A stretch of DNA of 64,000 nucleotides, taken from NCBI GenBank assembly GCA_963969595.1, contig OZ018411.1, positions 23,434,545 through 23,498,544 of the forward strand, given 5' to 3'. This stretch comes from Neckera pumila (taxonomy: Eukaryota > Streptophyta > Bryopsida > Hypnales > Neckeraceae). The translations under genes were made by a program, and so were the position numbers. Under the pieces are notes generated by a model that worked only from the letters and a program-made list of their open reading frames with translations, did no database searches and was not told where the DNA came from. Positions 21,849 through 32,996 of this stretch are shown in pieces. The stretch's first letter is position 1, and every line of letters begins with the position of its first letter.

Positions 21849-24268
21849 TTGTAGTTAGCTCAATTTTTTAGATTTTTACAATTTGTCTTGTTCAGGGACT
21901 AACGAGGCAAGTAGACTAGTTGTTTTTACATTGCACCGGTAATAGAGGCTAATTGTCAAGTAAGATCCGAACTGGCTTGAATTCACCGGATTTGAATAGG
22001 GACGAATCGTTTGAGACCTCTTCAAAACAATTGGTCGTCTTGCTACTCAGTATATAGGAAGTCAAATTGTCTCTTTTTTCCCCCACTCTCTCGGTCATCT
22101 TTCTATATTATCAAATTGTCTCATTGTTTTCTGTATGTTTTGAACTCCTTCAAGTTTAATATAATATCATCTTTAAGAACAATTTGTCTTGCGTATTATT
22201 GCTTCTGCAAATTGTCTTTGATCCAGTGATTGGATGTTCAGTTGCTGTATTAGATCTGTGTGTGAAGAATTCATTGTAGAGAATTGTTTGTGAGTATTGT
22301 ATTAAGTATAATTGTTATAAAAGTTTGACTGTGTGTTATATTTCTGTCTGTCTCGGTGTGGTGAGAAGACAAATTGACTGTATGATTAAATTCTTGTAAA
22401 TTGGAACAGTGATTGTTTGTTCCGAGGTTGGAAGTTCTTTGTGTCGATTAATTGAGTCATTGGTTTTGAGAGAATTGTTTATGGAATTCTTGTGTGAGAT
22501 GAATTGTGTGGTTCTTGAGCAAATTGTCTGTCTGTGACCTGTTGAATGAAGGAACTGAAGTGCGTTGGAGAAGCTGGGACCTTGCAAAAAGGTGTGATGC
22601 AGAAATCAAATTGCCAGACAACGTGACCAAGTAAGATTAAATCGTATCTAGTGTCATTGTGTTGCAATTGGACTCAGACAATTGTTTTTAATGTGAGTTG
22701 ATAGAGTCATTGAGCAAGTTGAATCTGAGGGATAAAAATTATTTGTTACCAGTAATATTGTTGTCTATATGTATATGTGCTAAATTGATCATAGTATTGA
22801 ACATCAAATTGTCTAATTCTGAACTTTGGAAATCCAAGACGAGATTAAACAATTAGTTGATTTGAATGAGTAAGATTATGTGGGAGAATTGTTATCAATT
22901 ATTTAATCGTGGAGACTGACCTTCCAAAAATATGAAGGCCAGAAGCCTCTTCCATTGACAAGTTGTTCAATTAATTGTCCATAAGTAACTGTGAACCGTG
23001 GGTGATTTGAGATTAATTGGTCAAGTGTACTGAGCGAATTGTCTAGTGTGCAAGGATGACTACATGTGGATGTTAAATTATACTAATATTATGTGATCAT
23101 GATTCTTTAAATAATGTGGTGTGGTTGTATTTAAATGGAGAGCACAATTGTGGGAGAAGGAAATACGATGCTTGCCATACTAATTGTTGATCTTCCTGAA
23201 CCAAATGTGTTTTGGGGCAATTTGATCTTTGTTGTGTGTGTGTGATTGCTTGTTGATTTGTCTACTTAATGGATCCTTATTTATATTAAGATGTGTTAGC
23301 AATCTATAATCTAGATTCCCATAAACAGTCTAACTGTCTTTTTGAGAGTTCGGGTTTATATTGAAGTTTTCTTTTGATCGGCAGTAGTATGAAACAAGTT
23401 GTCAATTTGTACAAATAAAACTGTGAATGATAGACTATTGTTTTGTGTTATTGACTAAGTAGATGCAGAGTACTGATATAGACAATTTGACTGATTAATT
23501 AATATAGTTGTTGTTTTGAAATATGGGATTGAAACTTAGGCAAATTGTCTATAAATAAATATGAGTGCAGCTGGAGTGCTTTTAGTGAACCTAATCTGTA
23601 CCAATGGTAGAAAACAGGCAAATTGACTAAATACATATTTTGAATAGTATGTAATTGAAGTACAATTAACCGAGGGTTTGAAGGAATTTCTATTCTAACA
23701 AATTGATTGAAGATTGTGCAGTTGAACATATGAATGGAGATGCATTACACACTCATGCCTTGCACTTAGTTAGAGACAAATTGTTTTAGAACTGAGACTG
23801 TTTTGCTACTCATCTAAATTGGTAATTAGGCTAATTAAGTAGAGACTGAGACAAATTGTTAAATATAAGATTTCATCAATAATTAAGGAATTGTGCAAAA
23901 TATATATATAATTATGTATTATCAATTGATCTTTGCATTGTCTAGTTGCTAGTACATGCACAAGACTGAGACAATTTGTAGGTCAAACTTGACAAACTGC
24001 TAAATATCCTCTAGAATAATAGGCAGGATTGGGACGGCACTCATGCGTCCATAACACCATTAAGGATTGGTCACTAAATTTCAAACCTGGAAATAAGAGT
24101 GTGTAAGAAATTCCTTGGGTTTGTGATAAATTGTATTAAATTCCATTTAAATCTAAATTACATGTGACTTTAGTCACAATACGTTAGACAATTTGACTAT
24201 TCCCTAGATTTTGAACCCCTATACTATAGCTCTGGGTATTTATGGAATTAGCAAAACTTAGACTACAA
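21849..24268. mobile_element. Nested 2.4-kb insertion with CAAWTTGTCT array
   Basis: This DNA interrupts the host TTAA element: homology breaks after 'acgtggaaag' and resumes at 'aagtatttcaaaaatttcc', consistent with a 3-bp AAG duplication. The insert ends are TTGTAGT and ACTACAA, short inverted repeats. It contains 14 exact matches to CAAWTTGTCT. Plus orientation: 21879, 22063, 22112, 22180, 22208, 22520, 22805, 23541. Minus orientation: 22367, 23480, 23774, 23849, 23969, 24186. Near matches lie at 22676 and 23035. Plus copies crowd the left half and minus copies the right half. No open frame of note. A non-autonomous DNA transposon with subterminal transposase-binding motifs is my inference. 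Confidence 0.6.
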
Positions 24269-24462
24269 AAGTATTTCAAAAATTTCCACCATGTGGGTTG
24301 CTAGTTATTAGCGTTTGAACTGACATAAATCCTTTTTTTGGCCCTGCAAAATACAAGGTAGTTGCACTTCACAAGGTCACATTTGTATGAAAAAATGTGC
24401 AAAATGGTGGTGCTCTTTGAATTTAATCTTCTTGGCAAATTGGCTACATTCTTGAAAAATTT

Positions 24463-25610
24463 CAGAAAATAGATAAGAACTCCGATCTTCAAAGAAGGCC
24501 AGCGTGAATAAAGTGTCTGTTTGTAATGACAATGAGCTGGTGTCCAGTGGATCAAGGGCCATTGATGCAAACTACTCTTCCCTTTCAAGAATAGACACTT
24601 TAGTTACAAATAACCAAAATTAAAAGTAACCAAGATTGACAATTATGTGGATATGCATTATATGCAGGGTTGTCTTGTCTGACATGTTGGCGGGGTTTGG
24701 TGTCATGTAGGACATCTGATGTCGCGTGTCGTATAAGACAAAGTGTCGGACGGGCATTGCATCCCGTCGTGTAATTCCATCTTTAGCAGCTAAATTTTTT
24801 CTTAAACCCACTATAACCATGAATCTAAATTTAGAACATAATATGTATTCATGAAATTGAGATACAATATTAAAATGAAACTTTAATATGTCAAAATTGT
24901 GTATTTCTGATGATTTATTTTAAAGTCAATTAGACGTTTATTCTATTAGATGTAATGAGGGCTCTACTAGACGTCGTGCAACGTCTAGTTGTTGCGCCCA
25001 TCGTGATGTCGGGGAAGACAACCCTGATTATATGTGCAATGGAGAGGGATGTTAAAACAATTTTTTATTCAATTAGGAGTGGTTGGTTGTTTTCTATTTT
25101 TCTTTTATATAGGATGATTGATCCAACATATTGTATGGCAATGGTGTTGATTGTTTTAAAAGTATGTTTCAGAGCGACTTTGGGTAGGTTGAGTTTGTTT
25201 TCAAAAAGTTTCATTGATGGAGCATGTATTGTTCCCCTAGCTCCTGCGGTAATGACAATAAGTGGGTCCACATTTTATCCTTGGGCCATAATATTATTGA
25301 TTAATGGTTGGTACGTTTGGATTTTGTTATCTATTGTTATTTGTGAGAATTAATCATTAGTGCATGTGAATTCTATGAGCTGAATAGTGATATTGTTATC
25401 TGGGGTAGTTGGTGGATTATTTTGGTATGGAAGTCCTTTAACACAGAAGATGTCCGGTTTGAATCTAGCATTATAGAGACATCTTTGTCTTTTGCAAGAG
25501 CAAAGAGCAAGAGCAAGAGCAAGAGCAAGAGCAAGAGCAAGAGCAAGAGCAAGAGCAAGAGCAAGAGCAAGAGCAAGAGCAAGAGCAAGAGCAAGAGCAA
25601 GAGCAAGAGC
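24463..25610. mobile_element. Second nested insertion
   Basis: Interrupts the same TTAA element. Homology stops after 'attcttgaaaaattt' and resumes at 'aaattttagaacatttggaattg', leaving AAATTT on both sides. The insert holds a minus-strand protein relic (25065-25500) and ends in a GAGCAA microsatellite. A GTCTTGTCTGACATGTTGGCG...GTCGGACGGGC segment (24669-24754) is noncoding. The element class is not settled. Confidence 0.5.
25065..25500 (-). pseudogene. Relic of a retroelement C-terminal nuclease-like domain
   Basis: One minus-strand frame runs through with two in-frame TAA codons. It reads FKPDI...NITIQLIEF, then DPLIVITAGARGTIH, then LKHTFKTINTIAIQYV and LYKRKIENNQ. The order PD...IEF...G..V.PL.VITAG.R...H...(K/R)R.LE resembles the PD-(D/E)xK-like region that follows reverse transcriptase in some LINE-type polyproteins. 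The catalytic lysine position is not intact, and no reverse transcriptase motifs are seen upstream. The function call is tentative; that it is a decayed coding sequence is more secure. Confidence 0.4.
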
Positions 25611-25612
25611 AA
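25505..25612 (+). repeat. GAGCAA hexanucleotide microsatellite, 18 perfect units
   Basis: 108 bp of uninterrupted GAGCAA. All six frames are open through it, giving spurious proteins of Lys-Ser, Leu-Ala or Cys-Ser dipeptides. The purity implies recent expansion and likely length polymorphism. Confidence 0.97.
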
Positions 25613-26399
25613 ATTTTAGAACATTTGGAATTGTACAACATATAGGATTCAAAAACTTGTAAGTAGAAAGAAATAGAGAATGATTCAAAATACAAAGTTG
25701 TTTAGAATTTAGTTATAGATTAAAAAATTCCAATCTCAATTGTTGGAATGATGTAGTAAATAATATACATCCTATGATTTTATTTTTTTCAAAAAATATT
25801 GAAAATTGAATGAAATAAAAGACCTCAAAGTTTATTTTAGAGTAGAGGTTCCACAATCGTCCTCAAACTAAAACTCCTCATAACTTTTGACTCATTGATC
25901 AAAATGGAATGATTCAAAACTTTCCATGTATATATAAATTTGAAAACCAATTTCAAATTTTTATCTTTGCAAAATGTGTTTTTTTCAATTTTGCTTGGAT
26001 TGCCTAAGTTGAGAAACAAACTACATATCATACAATAGCTTTTAAACCATGTAGTTAAAAGTTATGAAAATTGTTGAGCCTTAAAGTTATTCCTTGTCCC
26101 CATGTTGTGTGAAAGTTTACAATAAAAAAAATTAAATCTTGATTTGTTGTGAGCTGCCCAAAAAAGTTATACTACCAAAAAAATGCAGCTTGGTCCTTTA
26201 GGGGTTAAATTCTAAATAAAATGCCAATTTTGAATATATCTAATTTTAGCACTTTGAAAATTTATAGTTTATTCATGCTATCTACAAAATTTGCATGTTT
26301 ATCCCTAAATGCCAAAGACACCATATTTTGATGCTATCTAAACTTCAAAGTCATATAAAATATTATCAAAGTATTATTAATGGTAGTTTTATTCTTAGT

Positions 26400-26790
26400 T
26401 GAATACTCTTAAAGGCTATTTTAGCATCAAAAATTTGATTTTAAAAAAATCCATGATTTTTTAGATAAATATTTTGTACAAGAGTGTTCATTGCAAATCT
26501 TAATTTCTTTATGTTAAAGGCTAACCTTGTGGAGATGAGTCTCAAATACACTTGATCTTGAAGATAAATTAGATTAGAAATTCATTTAAAATAATTCTAG
26601 AGTAGGTTTTGAAAAGTCATAAATGGATTATGCATGTTATATCCTTTAGCCTTAGACTTTTTTTATGACCTCAATTTTAGACTTGCACTATCAAAAGTGG
26701 ATTGAAAGACTTCAAATCATTTTCCTAGTTTTAACACCCTCTTGACCAAGCATTATAATCTTTCAATCCATAAGTGATGTACGCATAGAT
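26400..26790 (-). repeat. Dispersed repeat A, copy 2
   Basis: Inverted, diverged copy of 48-412. It runs from TTTAGCATCAAAAATTTGAT to TATAATCTTTCAATCCATAA. Noncoding. Confidence 0.55.
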
Positions 26791-28131
26791 TTTTCCCCTA
26801 TGTTATTTATAAAGTGTCTAGTTGAAACTCATACAATTGCAATTTAAAGAAAATTGATAAAACTAATCAAAATTTGGGCTTTTTGTTTAGTTTTGAGCAA
26901 ATTCCAAAAAGCTCAAAATGACCTTGGACATTTCCGAGTTAAGGTAAACTACCAAATCTCTTTGTGACTAATTGACTTGCAACAAGACCCAACAAAGCTT
27001 AGTAGGCCAATTTTCTGTTATATCACATGGTTGCTTACATGATGATGTTTTAGAACCAAAAAATTGAACCCGCTAATAATTGGTTCGCCATCATCCTTGA
27101 CCCAACTCTATTGTACAACTTAGGCTTGATTTGAGTTGGCCCATGGTTATAAATTGGACCAATTTGGAATTCGGCTTGGCCCTAATTGAGGGGTTAGTGC
27201 ATTCTTTGCAGCTGTGGAGGACCGAACAAATTTTATTAATCCTCCACAACGGAGCGCCGCGTTAGAATTACCTATTCATCGCATCGATTGTAAACAAGAA
27301 CGATGCGCAACCGTTAGGGTCTGTCCACTACAACGGCATTTCCTAAATCATATTGTGCAACGTGAATGCGCTGGTATACAGGATTTGGAAACGCAGCTTC
27401 AGAAACCACAGAGTCAGCATCTACAGGACCAAGATTATCGACGCCATAGACTCTATCCCAAGGACAAAGCCAATAAACAACAGCTGCCCCTGCTCTAAAA
27501 TTGTCCACTTGGAACTTGGATTTGAAGCAATTGCGACTACAAAATTCCGTGGAAGCCCATTCACCCCAAGCAAGCTTTTGAAAGTAGTACACCAACCATT
27601 TTATGCAACAACTTCTTAAGTCCACAGCTCTCCACTTTTGTTCAGTTAACAGAGTGGAATTTTAGTTACAACGGTTTGTAGTACTTCAGACTACAGGAGG
27701 TTTCGAAATCAACGAGTTGCTCTACACTTCGGAGGACAGGCACCTTCATTTCAACCTCATACACTTGCATTGCTACTTCCCTTAAGTACAAACAATTACA
27801 ACATTCACAAACCATTATAAAAACCACAGAATCGACACTACCAATAAAACATAGTTGAATCAGGCTGAACCTCATGCAGCAAATTAAACTGCATAAGCAT
27901 TCATGACACAAATCTATTGCGTAGAAAGTCGCCTTCGGTTTCGAAGCGGACACGGTTCCAGTTTTATTAGCTATAACGGCTATACACGCTCAATGGCGAA
28001 AAATGATGAAGTTTCTCCTTCCCCGCGAAGTTTACAAGTCCCCCTCACAGATTCATTTTCTACAAAACTCCCTACAAATGAAGACAAGAATCGGCAGAAG
28101 CTCTGAAATCTCTTCCCAAAGATCGAGCTTT
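26791..28131. other. Intergenic; probable 3' region of the YAP-repeat gene
   Basis: No gene is supported. From about 27200 the DNA becomes less AT-rich, which fits transcribed 3' UTR of the minus-strand gene at 28132-28395. A minus-strand frame at 27314-27625 (about 100 residues) has no ATG at its listed start and no recognised domain. Confidence 0.4.
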
Positions 28132-28395
28132 CTATTCTCCGGACTCGGGTACAGGAGCGTACGCCGGAGTTTCCCCACTAGGTCCATAGCTCGGCGCCGC
28201 TTCAGGCGCGTACGACGGAGCCCAGCTGGGAGCGTAGCTTGGCGCATACTCAGGTGCATAACCAGGTCCTTCAGCGAATTCTGGAGCGGGAGCAGGGGAC
28301 GCAATCGGCCTTGCAGCATTCACATCTTGCACAGACACGGCGAACATCACCACCATCAGCGCCAGCAACACCGCAACAGACTGCTTCATCGCCAT
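28132..28395 (-). CDS. Small secreted YAP-repeat (AGP-like) protein
   Basis: ATG at 28395, TAG/TGA-type end at 28132, 87 residues, single exon. Residues 1-27 form a signal peptide (MAMKQSVAVLLALMVVMF..., cleavage expected after VNA). The mature 60 residues open with PIASPAPAPEF, typical of arabinogalactan-protein glycosylation motifs (AP/SP), and continue with tandem YAPxYAPSYAPSWAPSYAP. There are no cysteines and no GPI signal. It is likely a secreted, possibly O-glycosylated wall peptide. The frame is open for five codons upstream of the ATG (reading from a TTG), but the signal peptide fits the ATG. A TATATA lies about 100 nt upstream (28495-28500) and a longer AT stretch at 28606-28614; either could be the TATA box. 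Confidence 0.8.
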   Translation of the reverse strand: MAMKQSVAVLLALMVVMFAVSVQDVNAARPIASPAPAPEFAEGPGYAPEYAPSYAPSWAPSYAPEAAPSYGPSGETPAYAPVPESGE

Positions 28396-29509
28396 CTCGA
28401 TCGCACACAAGTTCGTTTCTCCTAGTAAAAGCCTCGATCCGAAACCTGAAATCTAGACAACAGTCGATCACAGAAACAGCTTGAATGCTTGCAGTATATA
28501 ACTTGACAGTACTCGCACTTCGATCAACGCAGTCTAAATCTCAATGTCTAGATCCTCCGCTTGATTTAAGCTTAGCTTCTGGAGTAATGTAGGATGGGGT
28601 CTTCAATATATATCAGTGAAGACGGTGTCGATGCTATTCCGCGTGAAGGCTCCCGGAGACGAACACGGCGTCGCAATTGACGCGTTACGGTAGGATCCAA
28701 TGAAAGTACGTCAACGCGCCGCTGGGTATGCGCTGGTTCAAGTTCAACGGTCCCGGCTTCATGTTTATTATTAGGGTTCCCACTTTTTCTAGAAACTCCA
28801 ACAGTGAACGTTTTGCTTCCAATGAGGTGGCACGTTGTTTTTTTAGTCCTTTTTTTTAAACGAACGAGGGCTGCTTCGTGGCATCATCGAGCCCGTTGCT
28901 GGCCATGAGCTGTTCAGAGTCTTTGTACAGACGTGGTTTGCGCGCGTTGGAAGTTTCCTGGTAGTTGTTGTTGGTGATGGTGTGCGTTGTTAAATATTTG
29001 AAGCCAAGTGGCTGATTTTGTGGGGTTAGGGGGTTGGTAAAATTCAACTTAGTCCTGATTTTGTTGACCTCTTTCAGATGTCGGCTACTTATGGAATACT
29101 CTTTCTACCGATTTTTCTTATCGTTATGAAACTGAAACTGTGAAAGGTTGCATTATTGCACTGATTTAGGCTTTTAAAGTCAAAGGCGCTTTGTGTGACA
29201 AGTCATTTCAGTTTGGTCTCTGAATTTGGTACCACTTGGGATTTCTTTTTGATATTTTTCTTGGTGGAGCGACTTGCAGATTGGAATGCTCACTGGGCTC
29301 ATCTGATCCGCCTTTTGGGTGTTTTCACTGACCGTTGGGGAAACATGGGAAACATGCCGAAATTTGCTACTTATCGTTGGAGACCCTGAATTGGGGGTTG
29401 AGCTTATAGTTGTATGACAAGCCTCTTGCGGGATGCCGATTGCCCTCCCCCCGTTTTACCCCTGTGGAAAACGCAGGAAGGTTTTATTTTATTCTTTTAT
29501 TTTTTATTT
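28396..29509. other. 5' flank of the YAP-repeat gene and spacer
   Basis: Promoter-proximal DNA that is relatively GC-rich up to about 28760 (with CGCGTTACG and ACGTCAACGCGCC). No other gene could be supported. Confidence 0.4.
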
Positions 29510-29870
29510 TTTTTGAACAAATGGGAGACCCATTGCATTAAAAAGAAAAAACCAAGTACAAAAATAGTCAAGCCCAAAGGCTGGTCAAATGAAGAGAAAT
29601 GAATAAAAACAAAAGAAAAATAACTCAACAAAGAGAGCAGAAGAGAATTACATGAACTAATAGACGGAAAGGCTGTTCTTGTACCATCTAATGTAATTGC
29701 CATCGTGAGAGGCGAGAAGCTGGGATTTAAGCCAAATCTTGTCAAACTTAGTCCAAATAAGAAAAGCCTGTTGTGGTCTTTGACTAGCGGCAATCTTGGC
29801 CTTCAGCTGGGCAGCACGTCTTGAGTCCAGAAGGGCATCCTAGGGCTTGCTGAACTAGTTCCCGTGGCCA
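29510..29870 (-). mobile_element. 5'-truncated LINE, C-terminal ORF2 and tail
   Basis: Read on the minus strand from 29870: a short open frame with LDSRRAAQLKAKIAASQRPQ and IWTKFDKIWLKSQL, a stop after about 60 codons, then TTTGACCAGCCTTTGGGCTTG, TTTTTAATGCAATGGGTC, CCCATTTGTTC and a poly(A) run. This is the 3' end of a LINE that was 5' truncated on insertion. The same tail recurs at 13945-14035 and 30590-30653. Confidence 0.6.
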
Positions 29871-30469
29871 CTGGTTTTGGAAACGTTTTATTTGCAATGC
29901 ATGATTTTTTTTGCAAATTTTGAGGTCATATTTGCAATCAGAGGCTCCAATTTCCCAAACTAGCTAGGAACAATGTTAGCAATTGAACAAAGATGTCACA
30001 AAATAGGGGGTCTTTTTTTACATTCACCCTAAGCTTTACCGTTGCAAGAGGCTTCTCATAGAACTATAAGCTCGACCCAAATTGGGTAGGAGAGGTCACA
30101 ATTTATGAAAAGTGAACACTCCAAAATAAGAGGACAAATTTTAATATTTACCTCCAATTTATTCCTACAAAAAACAAAGATCATTACAAGACCAAATGAG
30201 TTCTAGCCCTTATCGAATGTCTGCTAGTTAATTAATTATTCAATTTGTAGTTTAGTACAACCGTCTACCAATAATATACCTATTAAATTTCCTAATGAGT
30301 TAGTAATTTTTGACCATAGTTGAATGAATGGTACATGAATTTTCTTATGATGTTAGTGATTTCATCTAATTTTTAGTAAAGTTTTATGTATTTTTCTGTG
30401 GTGTTTTTGGTGATTTCGTCTAAATCTTTCATTAATGGGTGATCATGTGGAGTACTGAGGGCCCTCCAC

Positions 30470-30653
30470 TTTGCTCGTTTTTTTAGTCTTCAGTTTGGTT
30501 CTTGGTTACCCTCGTTGTTTTCTTTCGGTTCTTTTGCTCGGTTTTATGCGTGCATTCTCTTCATTGACTAGCCGTGAGGCTTGGCTGTACTTTGTTCTTG
30601 TCTTTTTTTCTAATGCAATGAATTCTCCCATTTGTTCAAAAAAAAAAAATCAT
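30470..30653 (+). mobile_element. LINE 3' tail, plus strand
   Basis: Diverged copy of the tail at 29510-29600: CTTCATTGACTAGCCGTGAGGCTTGGC, TTTTTTTCTAATGCAATGAATTC and CCCATTTGTTC, followed by an A12-type run. The upstream 120 bp (TTTTAGTCTTCAGTTTGG...) are probably its 3' UTR. No coding part is left. Confidence 0.6.
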
Positions 30654-30784
30654 TCATTAATTTCTCCAGAGTACCACTAGATTTTCTCCTTAAATATTAA
30701 TTTCATTTTAGCATTAGAGAAAATTTGGGGTCCTAAGAGGGCCACTAGGTTGTAGACTAATGCTCCAAAGGTCCAAATTAAATA

Positions 30785-31330
30785 TTAACCCCTAAAGGAC
30801 CAAACACTGTTTTCTTGGCAACATAGCGATTTTGGGTAGATCACTACAAACGGAGTTTTTCTTTTTTTTCTTTGAAAGTTTCACGCAACATGTGCCCAAG
30901 GAGTAGCTTTTATGTCCAACAATTTTTATATCTCTTGACTACACGAATAACACGATTAAAAAGTGATTGCATGATATGTAATTTTCATTACTCGGCGGGT
31001 AGCCTAGGCAGCTCAAAATACTTCTTTAAAAATCATTTTTTTGAAAAATGAAAAATTGAAAGTGGTTCTAAAGAAACAATTAGAAGTAGAAAAGTTTGAA
31101 TCACTCCATTTTGTTTAATGAGATGAGAGTTATGAGGGATTCTAATTTGCGGATAGGTTTGGAATTCCGAGACTCCATACCTACCCGCAAATTGGAATCC
31201 CTCATAACTCTCGTCTCATTAAACAAAATAGAGTGACCTAAACATTTCTACTTCTAAGTATTTCTTTAGAACCACTTTCAATTTTTCATTTTTCAAAAAA
31301 CTGATTTTTAAAGAAGTTTTTTGAGCTGCC
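30785..31330 (+). mobile_element. TTAA element copy 3, truncated, with large foldback
   Basis: The left end TTAACCCCTAAAGGACC is at 30785-30801, followed by the family interior also seen at 48705 ('TTTTGG.(C/T)AG.TCACTACAAA', 'ATGTGCCCAAGGAGTAG', 'GCATGATATGTAATTTTC'). No right end is present. Instead 31007-31162 is followed after a 12-bp loop by its reverse complement at 31175-31330, about 156 bp per arm and well matched. The arms are the element's own interior, so a head-to-head inverted duplication occurred. Confidence 0.75.
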
Positions 31331-32065
31331 AATGATTTTAGCAATTTTTCCAATGATCTTAGCAATTATTTGCCAACAAATAGATAAATAAAAATACTCA
31401 TTCTAATAGCTATTTTTTGGGAAGTGAAAGAATGGAAGTCAAGTATTTGCTTTTTTCAATTGCTGCAAGTGTTTGAATATTTGCAATTTTCTGTTAATTC
31501 CACATTAATTTCAATCTGTATTAAACCATTAATGCTCTAATTTGAGTGAAAATAAATGTAATTTTGTAATGACCTTGAACTGAAAGGTGGTCTATGAATC
31601 GACATATATAGGGTTCTATATGTAGGTTTATTATGTCAATAATATATTGTGGATAAAGATAATCTAAGCTGTAGACCATGAAACCATTGTTTTCAATTGT
31701 GTGTACTATACAACCTTTCAAACTCTACAACTTCAGAAATTACAATTAGAGAAAGTTGCACATGACAATAAATTCTACTTAATTTTAACTTACACTATTT
31801 TACTAAGTATGATTTTTACAAGTAGTGTGATTCTTACTAAATTAGTATCAGTGTGTCACTCGCTCTAATAGGACACTGATTAGTGTAATCACATACTAAC
31901 ATTATTAAAGAATCAAGAAAACAAATTTTTCAATATACTTAAATGTACTCATTCATTTTGTAAAGCTCTTATCATAAATTCTTGAAAACATTTGTAATTC
32001 ATCAAATAAATGTCAATCCTCTCATGGGTTAAAAAAGGCGTTAGAAGTGAATTTAGTATTTCTAG
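31331..32065. other. Gene-free AT-rich stretch
   Basis: No supported gene or repeat apart from short AT-rich words. Confidence 0.4.
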
Positions 32066-32996
32066 TTAACCCCTAAAGGCCCAAGGCCTTTTTTCTGCCA
32101 AAAACACCCAACATTGCCATACATTAGTAAAGAGTGAAAAAAATTTAAAAATGTTTTTTTCACAAATCTAACCATAGGATCATACACCTAACTAGTATGC
32201 AAATGTGTGGAAAAAATTCAGAATTTTTGATCACATAGATTGCAAGATATCTACGTTTAAAGTGAAGAAAACAAGTTTTTCAGCACATTGTTGGACTGGA
32301 TTTTTTGACTTCGAACATTTTTAACTTAAAATTTTTGCACTATAGAGTTTTGAACTTTAAATGTATATTGGAGAATTGTATTGACAATCTACTCCAAAAA
32401 AAAAATAAAAAAAAATAAATTTTCATTGTTAAAAAATTTGTTAAATAGAAGTTGGTGTGAGATAGAAGGAAAATCTAAAATATTCATGTATTTTTGATGG
32501 AATTAAATTGCACTAATCCCAATGGTGAGATTGTTCTAGCAAGTAAACTAAACCATGCAAAAAAAATAAATTAAAAAATTTGAAAAATTGCATTCAGATA
32601 TTAATCCTACAAGTTATTTTTTCCAAAAAGATGCTCTAATTGCCCGAAAAATAAGAATGTCCATAACTTTTTCATAACAAAACAAAATGAAATGAATCAA
32701 AGCTTTCTTGGTAGACAAAAATATAATCCATGAGAAAAAAAATACTATAAAAAATAAAATAAAAAGTGCAAATTTTTTTTTGCTCCCCCCGATGCCCTCC
32801 TTCCCCTGTTTTGAGCTCATTTGGTCATCACTTTTGTTCTTGAGCACCGATTGTGAAAAAAATTATATGCTTACGAAGCTAATCAGCTTTTCTACCTCTC
32901 AAAAAAGTTTCAAAAAATCAAGAGAAAATTTCAACCCGTAGGTACATGCCTGAAAACAAATTTGTCCCTGAGGAACAATGGGCTTTTAAGGGTTAA
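32066..32996 (+). mobile_element. TTAA piggyBac-like MITE, copy 4
   Basis: Ends TTAACCCCTAAAGGCCC (32066) and GGGCTTTTAAGGGTTAA (to 32996) enclose 931 bp, the same length as copy 1, and the interior blocks are colinear with 12876-13806 ('AACCATAGGATCATACACCTAACTAG', 'AGATTGCAAGATA', 'AGTGAAGAAAACAAGTTTTT', 'AATGGTGAGATTGTTCTAGCAAG'). The ends are more decayed than in copy 1. Noncoding. Confidence 0.8.

Larger units (their letters stand above)
21697..26209 (-). mobile_element. TTAA piggyBac-like MITE, copy 2, split twice
   Basis: The left end TTAACCCCTAAAG is at 21697-21709 and the right end GGTCCTTTAGGGGTTAA at 26193-26209. Against the intact copy at 48705-49641 (opposite orientation) three parts align: 21697 to about 21848, about 24269 to 24462 (with TTCCACCATGTGGGTTGC and CACTTCACAAGGTCACATTT), and 25611-26209 (with CATTTGGAATTGTACAACAT). 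The gaps are two later insertions, annotated separately. Removing them leaves an element near the family's roughly 930 bp. Confidence 0.75.

Noticed and set aside
25350..25695. Long frames of Leu/Ala, Lys/Ser and Cys/Ser dipeptides on both strands
   Set aside because: All come from the GAGCAA microsatellite, which is open in every frame.
27314..27625. Minus-strand frame of about 100 residues with Trp/Tyr-rich text
   Set aside because: No ATG at its start, no signal or domain; more likely downstream transcribed sequence of the YAP-repeat gene.
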